In this document: positions 49,586 through 56,476 of the stretch, piece after piece
How the letters are laid out: each line of letters begins with the position of its first letter
How positions within the stretch are numbered: position 1 is the first letter of the stretch
Source of the DNA: Geomonas propionica
GTDB lineage: Bacteria > Desulfobacterota > Desulfuromonadia > Geobacterales > Geobacteraceae
Length of the DNA stretch: 64,000 nucleotides
Assembly (NCBI RefSeq): GCF_016458235.1
Contig: NZ_JAEMHK010000002.1
Span: 310,001 to 374,000 of the forward strand
Direction: 5' to 3'
Notes under the pieces: generated by a model
What the model saw: the letters and a program-made list of their open reading frames with translations, nothing else
Told to the model about the DNA's origin: nothing
Databases searched by the model: none
Made by a program: the position numbers and the translations under genes

Positions 49586-50218
49586 CTACCGGTGATGGGT
49601 TTTGGGACGGCGGGGGCGGGACTGGATGCGCTTGAGACGGGCACGGGCGTGACGCTTGCGCCACCTTTGCACCACGAAATGACTAGACCACAGACAGACG
49701 ATGATCCCACCCAGCACCAACATCAGGTAGGGCTCGTAGCTTTGCAGGTCCTCGATGAACAAAGAGGCGGTCTTGCCAAAGAGATAGCCGGCCAGAGAGA
49801 ACAGGACGGACCAGGCCAGGGCGGAGAGAAGGTTCAGATAGAGGAAGCGGTGCGAGGGGAAGGTGGTCATGCCGAGGATGACCGGCAGCACGATGCGGAA
49901 GCCGTAGGTGTACCGGGACACGAAGGCGACTAGGGTGCCGTAACGCTCGATGAGCCGCAACGCCTTCCTGAACTTCCTGGCAAAGTTGGTGAAGAGCCGC
50001 AACAACTGCGGCCCCTTGATGCGGCCGATGTAGAAGTAGAACTGGTCGCCCAGGAAGGAACCGACAAGGGCGGCGAGCATGACCAGGTACAGGTTGAGGT
50101 AGCCCTGGAAGGCGAGGAATCCCGCAAAGATGAGGATGGCCTCCCCTTCCAGGAAAGTCCCCAGGAAGAGCACCCAGTATCCGTGCGTCTGCAGGTATTC
50201 CTTGAATAGTTCCTGCAC
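49586..50218 (-). CDS. DedA family membrane protein
   Basis: DedA/VTT proteins are membrane transporters or scramblases of polyprenyl phosphate or phospholipid, needed for envelope integrity. The 210-residue product has five to six hydrophobic segments and the family motifs EGEAILIFAG, GSFLGDQFYFYIGR and FVSRYTYGFRIVLPVILG. The C-terminal tail is strongly basic. The start is GTG at 50218 with GGAG five bases upstream. The repeat array begins right after its stop. Confidence 0.92.
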   Translation of the reverse strand: MQELFKEYLQTHGYWVLFLGTFLEGEAILIFAGFLAFQGYLNLYLVMLAALVGSFLGDQFYFYIGRIKGPQLLRLFTNFARKFRKALRLIERYGTLVAFVSRYTYGFRIVLPVILGMTTFPSHRFLYLNLLSALAWSVLFSLAGYLFGKTASLFIEDLQSYEPYLMLVLGGIIVCLWSSHFVVQRWRKRHARARLKRIQSRPRRPKTHHR

Positions 50219-50290
50219 AAAAGCTCCAGCTGTGACAGTGGGATCGCCTCACATTCAGTGGCGGACACATCTGGAGAGTATAGCGCTTTA

Positions 50291-51127
50291 TTATTTCCGG
50301 TAAACGGGGTTGGTGCCCCTCACCTCGACGGCCGGTGCGTCCTCAAGCTCTTCAAGGTCCCCGGTGTCCTCGTCGTATTCGTTCTCGCCGACGGCCCAGG
50401 CGTAGAACTTCTGCGAGTCGATCAACTGCGGCTTGTCGGGGATACCGTACACCCGGTTCTGCATCCCTTCGTCGTAGAGGCCGACGCAACCGTGCGAGGC
50501 AGGCTTGCCGGGAAGGTCGCGGGCGTGGATCCAGTAGGAGACGTTGTCGGGACCGATGTGGAAGCGCATGGCGTTGTCCATCGGGTACTGGCCGCTCTCA
50601 TCCTCGGTCTTGTAGAGCGAGGAGGTGTGGTTGCGGTGGCGGGCGTCGATATGGAAGACACCGACCGGGGTCTCGTGGCCGGGGGCGCCGGTAGCTGCGG
50701 GCGCGGAAAACTTGAGCTTGCCGTTTTCGTAGGCCCCCATCCACTGCTCGGTCATGTCGATCAGGATGTACTTGCCGTAGCGCTTCGCCTCGGGGTATTC
50801 GGCGGGCATGGGGGTGTAGCTGCGGGCAGCGACGAGGTCGACGGGGACCTTGATGGTCATGCCGGGATAGACGTGGCGCCGGTCGATACGGTTGAAGCGG
50901 GCCACGGTGACCCAGTCGGCGCCGAAGAGAGATTCCAGAGTTTCCTGCGGCTCCATGAAATGGGCGCGCCAGGGGACCTTGGTGAGGCTCGGGTACTCTA
51001 CCCGGGAGAGGTCTTCCTTGGCCGGATCCTGCGGATTCGGACCAGGTTCGGAAGTGGCGGCGGGGTGGTAAACCACGATGGAAAAAAGGACCGCGAGGAC
51101 AACGAACATCAAAATCTTACGTAACAT
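50291..51127 (-). CDS. L,D-transpeptidase (YkuD/ErfK)
   Basis: The 278-residue exported protein has an N-terminal membrane anchor or signal (about residues 5-22), a short LysM-like segment (ESLFGADWVTVARFN, VYPGMTIKVP), and a YkuD domain with the catalytic HARDLPGKPASHGCVGL motif (His, Gly, Cys). Such enzymes form 3-3 cross-links in peptidoglycan or attach proteins to it. The acidic C terminus is Glu/Asp rich. GGAG precedes the ATG at 51127. It is read in the same direction as dedA and meaB. Confidence 0.93.
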   Translation of the reverse strand: MLRKILMFVVLAVLFSIVVYHPAATSEPGPNPQDPAKEDLSRVEYPSLTKVPWRAHFMEPQETLESLFGADWVTVARFNRIDRRHVYPGMTIKVPVDLVAARSYTPMPAEYPEAKRYGKYILIDMTEQWMGAYENGKLKFSAPAATGAPGHETPVGVFHIDARHRNHTSSLYKTEDESGQYPMDNAMRFHIGPDNVSYWIHARDLPGKPASHGCVGLYDEGMQNRVYGIPDKPQLIDSQKFYAWAVGENEYDEDTGDLEELEDAPAVEVRGTNPVYRK

Positions 51128-51207
51128 CTTGCCTGCTCCCAACCGAGAAACGACTAATGGGGCCTACGCCCCATTTCGTTCTTAATTAACACCTTTGCCA
51201 CGCTCGG

Positions 51208-52152
51208 TCAAGAAAAAGCGCGTCCCGCCATGACTTCCTGGACCGCGCTGTAGGGGTCGATGCTCTTGTCGCGCATGCCGGCCACGATCTCGTCGTACTT
51301 GCCGTTCCCCTTGATGGCACCGAAGACGGTCTCGAAGAGTTCCTCCCGGAGCGAGTCGGCGAAGAGCTTGGCGTTTCTTTCCTCGATGAGGCGCTGCAGG
51401 GCGCCCGACTCCTTCAGGTAGATGTGGTGCGCGTCGAACTCCTGCACCAGTTCCTCGATGCCGACGCCGCGGGCACCTTCGGTCAGCAGCACGCGCGGCG
51501 CCCATCCGGCCGGGTCCGGGTGTTTCATCTCCAGCATGGTGGTGAGTTCGCGGGCGGTGCGCTCGGCCCCGTCGCGGTCGGCCTTGTTGACCACGAAGAC
51601 GTCGCCGATTTCGAGGATGCCGGCCTTGATGGCCTGAATGTCGTCGCCCAGGCCCGGGACCATGACCACCACGGTGGTGTGCGCGGTGCTCACGATATCG
51701 ACCTCATCCTGCCCTACCCCGACCGTCTCGATGACGATGACGTCCATCCCCATGGCGTCCATGACGTTGACCACGTCGGTGGTCGAGCGGGAGAGCCCAC
51801 CCAGCGCGCCGCGGGTCGCGAGGCTGCGGATAAAGACGCCGGCATCGTCGGCATGGCGGTTCATCCTGATGCGGTCGCCGAGGATGGCGCCGCCCGAGAA
51901 GGGGCTGGTGGGGTCGATGGCGATCACGCCGACCAGCAGGTCCTTCTTACGGTAGGCGGCAACGATCTGGTCCACCAGGGTCGATTTCCCCGCACCCGGG
52001 GGGCCGGTAATGCCGATTATGTAGGCGTTGCCGGTGTGGGGGTAGAGGGTCTTCAGTTCCTCGATGGCGCTCTTGAAGCGGTCATCGATATCGCGCATGA
52101 GGCGCGCGGCGGCGCGTATGTCGCCGTCGAGCACGCGTTCGGCCAAAGTCAT
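51208..52152 (-). CDS. meaB: Methylmalonyl-CoA mutase-associated GTPase MeaB
   Basis: MeaB is a G3E-family GTPase that protects and loads methylmalonyl-CoA mutase with adenosylcobalamin. The 314-residue product has Walker A GPPGAGKST, the switch VIAIDPTSPF and VETVGVGQDE motifs, and VNKADRDGA for guanine binding. The gene for a B12-binding mutase subunit is upstream on the same strand, and cobO lies before that, making a compact B12 group. The large mutase subunit is not in this window. Confidence 0.96.
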   Translation of the reverse strand: MTLAERVLDGDIRAAARLMRDIDDRFKSAIEELKTLYPHTGNAYIIGITGPPGAGKSTLVDQIVAAYRKKDLLVGVIAIDPTSPFSGGAILGDRIRMNRHADDAGVFIRSLATRGALGGLSRSTTDVVNVMDAMGMDVIVIETVGVGQDEVDIVSTAHTTVVVMVPGLGDDIQAIKAGILEIGDVFVVNKADRDGAERTARELTTMLEMKHPDPAGWAPRVLLTEGARGVGIEELVQEFDAHHIYLKESGALQRLIEERNAKLFADSLREELFETVFGAIKGNGKYDEIVAGMRDKSIDPYSAVQEVMAGRAFS

Positions 52153-52170
52153 GGGAAACTCCAGAATCCG

Positions 52171-52318
52171 TTCTTCGTTCTATGTTCTACGTTCTAGGTT
52201 AGAAAGACAACGGCCCGGCACTAAGTGATACGCCGCGGGCTGCTCTGATGGGCAACTGCGCGGCGCACATGTTTCGTGAGGTTGTAACGTAGAACCTAGA
52301 ACACAGAACGTAGAACGT
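52171..52318. repeat. Palindromic intergenic repeat with TTCTACGTTCTAGG ends
   Basis: TTCTACGTTCTAGGTT (52185-52200) and its complement AACCTAGAA-type copy (52285-52318) face each other around about 85 bp. It sits between meaB and the B12-subunit gene. Confidence 0.7.
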
Positions 52319-52329
52319 CCGTTGCGGTT

Positions 52330-52734
52330 TTAGGCGTGGGGCGTGATGTTGTCGCGGACCCAGCCGACGATGGCCTCGGTGGAGGTGCCGGGGGTGAATA
52401 CCTCGGCGATGCCGGCGGCCTTGAGACCCGGGATATCGTCCTCGGGGATGACGCCGCCCGCCATGAGCACGATGTCGGCAGCACCCTTCTCCTTCATGAT
52501 CTCCTTAACCGCGGGAAGCAGGGTGTTGTGGGCGCCGGAGAGGATGGAAAGGGCGACCAGGTCCACATCCTCCTGGATGGCGGCGGAGACGATCTGCTCC
52601 GGGGTCTGGTGCAGACCGGTGTAGATTACCTCGAAACCTGCATCGCGAAAGGCGCGGGCGATGATCTTGGCACCCCTGTCGTGGCCGTCAAGACCAGGCT
52701 TTCCCACCAGCACACGAATTCTTCTTTCAGCCAT
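52330..52734 (-). CDS. Methylmalonyl-CoA mutase B12-binding (C-terminal) subunit
   Basis: This 134-residue protein is a stand-alone cobalamin-binding domain with the DxHxxG signature (D16, H18, G21 in GLDGHDRG), the SILSGAH loop and GGVIPEDD segment of acyl-CoA mutases. Split mutases pair it with a separate catalytic subunit that converts methylmalonyl-CoA to succinyl-CoA or a similar substrate. GGAGG precedes the ATG. Its neighbours MeaB and CobO serve the same cofactor. Confidence 0.94.
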   Translation of the reverse strand: MAERRIRVLVGKPGLDGHDRGAKIIARAFRDAGFEVIYTGLHQTPEQIVSAAIQEDVDLVALSILSGAHNTLLPAVKEIMKEKGAADIVLMAGGVIPEDDIPGLKAAGIAEVFTPGTSTEAIVGWVRDNITPHA

Positions 52735-52768
52735 GGCAAACCTCCGATATCAGTAAATTCAATGTAAA

Positions 52769-53299
52769 TTATTTTTCGATGCCGACGCGCGCGTCGACGC
52801 CTGCTTTGTAATAGTGCTTGATCTCGCGCATCTCGGTGACCAGGTCCGCCGCCTCGATGACCTTCTCGTGGGCGTTGCGGCCGGTCAGGACCAGTTCCAC
52901 GTGTTGCGGCTTGGCCGCCATCAACTCCAGCAAACGCTCCACCGGGAGAAGCCCCATGGAGACCGCTCCGTTCACCTCGTCCAGGATGACGAGGTCGTAC
53001 TCGCCCCCGCACACCTTCTCAGAAGCCAGCGCGAGCGCCTCGGCGGCGAGGTCCTTGTCGGCCTGGGCGGGGTTATCCTTGTTGACCCAGCCCGGCCGCC
53101 CGGTCTGAATGATGGTCAGAAAGGGAGCCAGCTTCTCGGCGGCCATCTGCTCGCCGTAGGGCCCTCCCCCCTTCATGAACTGGATCATGCAGACCTTCAG
53201 CTCGCGGCCGGTGGCGCGCAGGGCGAGCCCCAGCGAAGCCGTGGTTTTCCCCTTGCCGTTGCCGGTATACACCTGAATAAGACCGCGTTCCAGTTTCAA
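52769..53299 (-). CDS. cobO: Cob(I)yrinic acid a,c-diamide adenosyltransferase
   Basis: CobO/BtuR adenylates cob(I)alamin precursors with ATP to make the adenosyl form. The 176-residue product has the P-loop-like YTGNGKGKTTASLG, the VILDEVNGAVSMGLL segment and LVLTGRNAHEKVIEAADLVTEM, all family hallmarks. The start is a TTG at 53299 following GGGGGA. It provides the cofactor used by the adjacent mutase subunit. No cobalamin riboswitch is seen upstream. Confidence 0.95.
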   Translation of the reverse strand: MKLERGLIQVYTGNGKGKTTASLGLALRATGRELKVCMIQFMKGGGPYGEQMAAEKLAPFLTIIQTGRPGWVNKDNPAQADKDLAAEALALASEKVCGGEYDLVILDEVNGAVSMGLLPVERLLELMAAKPQHVELVLTGRNAHEKVIEAADLVTEMREIKHYYKAGVDARVGIEK

Positions 53300-53476
53300 G
53301 TCATCCCCCGGTGGTGGTGTGGCCGTAGACGCCGTCGGCCGTTTGCGCTGACGCTAACGGAAGCTCCACGGCGAGGCAGCACTATAGCAATTGGCCAAGG
53401 AAGGTGTCAAGGCCAAAGAGGCGATATCTAAAACAACGTTAGCCATCAGAATGTTGGATGGGAGCGGGTCTAGGCG

Positions 53477-53514
53477 AGGCAAATCCCCTCTGTCTCCCCT
53501 TCGCAAAGGGGAGG
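53477..53514. repeat. Dispersed repeat, reverse copy of 15738
   Basis: AGGCAAATC followed by the TCCCCTTCGCAAAGGGGA palindrome is the reverse complement of 15738-15779. Confidence 0.7.
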
Positions 53515-53588
53515 ACGTGAGGGCTCGTGCTGGGCTTCGTGGACAGACTGAGGGATCGATCACCTGCACAGGTGGACCATAACTGCAT

Positions 53589-53750
53589 TTTTAACGCAAA
53601 GCCGCAGAGACGCAATGTAAGGCGTACGGCAAAAAACTCAGAAGTTCAAATCTCCAAGCAGGGCTGCCTAGGCGCCCAGACGCTGAGCAGAAAACCAGTG
53701 CGTCAAACACCTAAAAGGTTTCTTTGCGGCTTTGCGGCTTTGCGTTGATA
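53589..53750. repeat. ACGCAAAG palindromic element, copy E
   Basis: It starts TTAACGCAAAGCCGCAGAG and ends GCGGCTTTGCGTTGA, with a 125-bp interior unlike that of the other copies. Confidence 0.65.
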
Positions 53751-53861
53751 CGAACCTTTAGACTTTTTTTCGACTCGTGCTTTGGCAATGACAGTGCGCG
53801 GTACTTTATATAGTTACGGCAAGAACGGCCCTGAGTCAGCGAACGCCGCCACAAACAAGCC

Positions 53862-53890
53862 TTGACATCGAAAAAGCCATCTGCTAAATA
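53862..53890 (+). promoter_or_regulatory. Promoter of tRNA-Val
   Basis: TTGACA, 17 bases, TAAATA: near-consensus sigma-70 promoter ending 12 bases before the tRNA. Confidence 0.88.
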
Positions 53891-53902
53891 GACAGAACGC
53901 AT

Positions 53903-53977
53903 GGGCGATTAGCTCAGCGGGAGAGCACTGCCTTCACACGGCAGGGGTCACTGGTTCGAACCCAGTATCGCCCACCA
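53903..53977 (+). tRNA. tRNA-Val (CAC)
   Basis: The plus strand folds as a tRNA: acceptor GGGCGAT/ATCGCCC, D-arm GCTC/GAGC, anticodon stem CTGCC/GGCAG with loop TTCACAC (anticodon CAC), T-arm ACTGG/CCAGT with TTCGAAC, then ACCA. A degenerate copy of the 3' part lies at 56354. Confidence 0.96.
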
Positions 53978-53989
53978 TGCAAGATCTCA

Positions 53990-54020
53990 GGCCAGGTCTC
54001 TAAAGACCTGGCCTTTTTTT
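53990..54020 (+). terminator. Terminator of tRNA-Val
   Basis: GGCCAGGTCT and AGACCTGGCC pair around CTAA and are followed by seven T. Confidence 0.95.
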
Positions 54021-54208
54021 CGCGTGTACTTTCAGATGGTTACACAAAGCTGCCAGCCATACACCCCCCAGCGATCTCTTGCAACAAGTCTTATTCCCCA
54101 CTCAAACAGTCATTTGTGACCATCCTGTGCGACACCCGCACTTCAGGGTTCAACTATAGGCACACCCACTTCCTGAGAATCTTATAATCTTATTTGCGCC
54201 CCCCCTGC

Positions 54209-54639
54209 TTCTACCGGTTTCGATCTGGTGGTGTTCCCCATGGACGAACTGATCTCCATCAGCGGCGAGGGGATGCAGTTGGAGGACGGAGTTCGTGCTG
54301 GAAACGCTTTTCGGTCACTGCCTGATCACCCGCAAACCCGGGTGCACTTCCCCCCCCTCTAGCTGAACCTCTCCCGCCAGGGATACCAGTTGAAGGATTT
54401 CAAGAGTCTGATCGTGCTGGAGGATTTGCGTCTTACCGTGGATACCGTAGCGGGGGGCGTGGGCGGGCGCCTTTGTCTCGTGCAGCCTGGTGGACAAGGA
54501 GCTCAAGGCCGAGCTTTTGCCGGAACACCGCGTACCGGGTTCGACCAACTGCGCTGGCGCTCCGCGATCGTGAGGCAGGAGCGCAGGCAGGATCCGGCCA
54601 TCTTCGGGTTTATGGATCGCCTGCAGACATGTCCCCCCT
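54209..54639 (+). pseudogene. Broken LysR-like regulator (effector domain)
   Basis: Pieces in shifting frames read in order as FDLVVFPMDELISISGEG, EFVLETLFGHCLITRKPG, LNLSRQGYQLKDFKSL, VLEDLRLTVDTVAG, FVSCSLVDKELKAELLPEH and LRWRSAIVRQERRQDPAI. Together they look like the substrate-binding domain of a LysR-type regulator (VLEDL, SLVDKEL and the final R-rich block). At least three frameshifts and one TGA break it, and the helix-turn-helix end is missing. It cannot make a working regulator. The family call is a judgement from pattern. Confidence 0.55.
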
Positions 54640-54686
54640 GATCCCGTGCGGCGCCTGATGGTTGGCTGTGAGATGGGACGTTAATA

Positions 54687-54722
54687 CAAAAAGGCCGGAC
54701 GCGCTTGGCATCCGGCCTTTTC
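54687..54722. terminator. Bidirectional terminator
   Basis: AAAAAGGCCGGA and TCCGGCCTTTTCC pair around 11 bases, with T-runs usable from either strand. It ends the minus-strand binding-protein operon. Confidence 0.88.
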
Positions 54723-54746
54723 CATGCGGCACGAAAGGGTACGGGA

Positions 54747-55502
54747 CTAGTCCATGAACCCGAACTCCTCCTGATAGAACTGCATCAACTTCTGTACCTT
54801 GGGCGACGGCTTCCCCTTGGTGATGACCAGGATCGGCAGGGCGATGCTCGGCACCTCCGGGACCTTGAGCTTCGGCGTCATGAGACCGGTGGTGCCGAGG
54901 CAGATGGCGCCGGGGGTGCCGATCACCAGGTTGCGCAGCTCGAAATGGTCTCCTACCAGCTTCGCCTCCTTGGTCACCGGCTCGCCGTCCATCACCCGTT
55001 TGCTAAAGAGCGAGTTAAGAAAGGGTGTCTCCTCGCCCCAAAGGACCACGATTGGCTGGTCCGCGCCGCCAAGCTCCTTCCAGTTCGTAACCTTCCCGGT
55101 GAAGATCCGCTTCAACTGCTCCTTGGAGAGTTTGCCGACCTTGTTGCCCCGGTCCAGAAAAACGACCAGGCTGGTCTGCGCGATCAGCGTCCGGGTCAGG
55201 CTTTTGGGGTCGATCTCAACTCCCTTGCTCTTCGCATTATTGATGGCCAGGTCGATTGCGAGCTCGTTCAGCGTGGTGAAGTCGGCTTCTCCCTTTTCCA
55301 GCGCTATCATGGCCCTGGTGGGGTCAGTCAGGTGAATTTTGAGCGTGTTCCCGGTGCTCTTCTCGAAGCTTTCCTTGATCGGCGAAAACACGGCGGTTAT
55401 CGCTGCCGCACCGCCGGAAAGCCTGATTTCCTCCGCATTAGCGGGTGCGGCCAGCAGTGCCGGCAGCGCCAGTATCATCATCTTCCTCATCAGCATTTTC
55501 AT
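54747..55502 (-). CDS. PstS-like periplasmic substrate-binding protein
   Basis: The 251-residue protein has a signal peptide (cleavage near ANA, residue 23) and a type II periplasmic binding fold of the PBP-like family: IRLSGGAAAITAVF at the start, FTTLNELAIDLAI, and LSKEQLKRIFTGKVTNWKELGG, which is typical of PstS-like phosphate-binding relatives. No ABC permease gene is nearby, so it may be a sensor or electron-transfer accessory rather than an importer part. It follows the cytochrome gene by 25 bases on the same strand. Confidence 0.82.
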   Translation of the reverse strand: MKMLMRKMMILALPALLAAPANAEEIRLSGGAAAITAVFSPIKESFEKSTGNTLKIHLTDPTRAMIALEKGEADFTTLNELAIDLAINNAKSKGVEIDPKSLTRTLIAQTSLVVFLDRGNKVGKLSKEQLKRIFTGKVTNWKELGGADQPIVVLWGEETPFLNSLFSKRVMDGEPVTKEAKLVGDHFELRNLVIGTPGAICLGTTGLMTPKLKVPEVPSIALPILVITKGKPSPKVQKLMQFYQEEFGFMD

Positions 55503-55527
55503 GGTATCCCCTCCCGGCGTCTCCGGA

Positions 55528-55896
55528 TTATCTGACTGACTCGTCCAGCAGGTATTTGAGCAGGGCCGAGAGGCTCTTCGCCTCGTCCTTGCTGATCGGA
55601 TAGTTCTTGCCGTTCGACTTGCGGACCATGTTGAAGGTAATCGACTTGACGGTGTCCATGTCGAAAGGCTGCATGGTGATCGGGGTGATTCCCGTCTGGA
55701 AGGGGAGGAGCACCCTTTCCAGGGAATGGCACTTGGTGCACTTCTCTCTCATCCTTTCGTAGTTCGCCTTCATCGGTTGCGGAAGCCGCGCCGCGTCGAG
55801 GCGCATCGTGTCTCCCTTCCCGGCGATCGGCACCTGTGCGTTGGCTGTCGCCGCTATTGCGATCAGGAGCACCATTGCAGGTAAAACAGTTTTCAT
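55528..55896 (-). CDS. Monoheme c-type cytochrome
   Basis: The 122-residue exported protein has a signal peptide (cleavage near ANA, residue 20) and one heme-binding CTKCH (C53, C56, H57). A methionine in the C-terminal half (M75 in TMQPFDM or M90) may be the sixth heme ligand. It is likely a periplasmic electron carrier. It is the first gene of a two-gene operon with the PstS-like protein. A palindrome at 55923 lies 27 bases before its start. Confidence 0.85.
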   Translation of the reverse strand: MKTVLPAMVLLIAIAATANAQVPIAGKGDTMRLDAARLPQPMKANYERMREKCTKCHSLERVLLPFQTGITPITMQPFDMDTVKSITFNMVRKSNGKNYPISKDEAKSLSALLKYLLDESVR

Positions 55897-55922
55897 GTCC
55901 CCGTCCTTTGCTTACTACGTTG

Positions 55923-55958
55923 AGTGAAAATTTATAAATAATGTTTAAGATTTTCACT
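55923..55958. promoter_or_regulatory. Operator-like palindrome before the cytochrome operon
   Basis: AGTGAAAAT and ATTTTCACT are perfect 9-bp arms with an AT-rich 18-bp spacer, just upstream of the cytochrome start. It could bind a dimeric repressor or activator. Confidence 0.5.
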
Positions 55959-56353
55959 GTATATCAAAACCGCAATAAACTGTCAACCATTAGGTCTATG
56001 ACAGCGTACGGAGCATGTGACGCAGCAAAATGATCACTAAATAAACAACTCGACTTTCGCAGGTGGCGAAAACTCTACAACTTGCAAAAGAATAGCGTCG
56101 CAATCAGTATCAAAATGACTTTTAACCCAGCAAATACATCTTAACTGTGGATTGGCTGCGAATTTCAAACCAGTATCGGCGTCCAACGGAGGCCCCCCTA
56201 TGAAATGTTGAGCCTTTACAGATTTTGAGGTGGGTCTCAACATGCCGATGGTGGGTTAACTGGATGCCGACGGCTGTGCCCCAGGTAGAGGCTAGCGCTT
56301 AAACTACTGAAAACATGGGAGTCATTAGTTTTAGTGAGGTATCCTACCGGTCA

Positions 56354-56392
56354 ACGGCAGGGGGCACTGGTTCGAACCCAGTATCGCCACCA
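56354..56392 (+). repeat. Degenerate tRNA-Val 3' fragment
   Basis: The segment matches 53938-53977 (anticodon stem 3' half, T-arm, acceptor 3' end, CCA) with one substitution and one missing C. It is followed by its own terminator, as att copies often are. Confidence 0.88.
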
Positions 56393-56402
56393 TGCTAACA
56401 AC

Positions 56403-56440
56403 AAAGGCCAAGTCGAATGACTTGGCCTTTTCTTTTTCTA
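56403..56440. terminator. Terminator after the tRNA-Val fragment
   Basis: AAGGCCAAGTC and GACTTGGCCTT pair around GAAT and are followed by TTCTTTTT on the plus strand. Confidence 0.88.
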
Positions 56441-56476
56441 CTGGTTCCGACAGCGGCTGATCGCGTGCCGCTCAAC

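Larger units (their letters stand above)
53300..53861. other. Gene-free region with two dispersed repeats
   Basis: This gap before tRNA-Val holds the CCCCTTTGCGAAGGGG repeat (reverse copy, 53477-53514) and a divergent ACGCAAAG element (53589-53750). No gene is recognised. Confidence 0.6.
55897..56476. other. Intergenic region with operator-like palindrome and tRNA fragment
   Basis: This 580-bp gap holds the palindrome at 55923, a tRNA-Val 3' fragment at 56354 and a terminator. A 68-codon minus-strand frame (56037-56243) lacks a ribosome-binding site, and I do not count it as a gene. Confidence 0.5.

Noticed and set aside
53300-53480. Cobalamin riboswitch before cobO
   Set aside because: No B12-box-like GCCACTG or other conserved core elements are seen on the minus strand.
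56037-56243. 68-codon minus-strand frame
   Set aside because: No Shine-Dalgarno, no recognisable family, and it lies in a region of tRNA debris.
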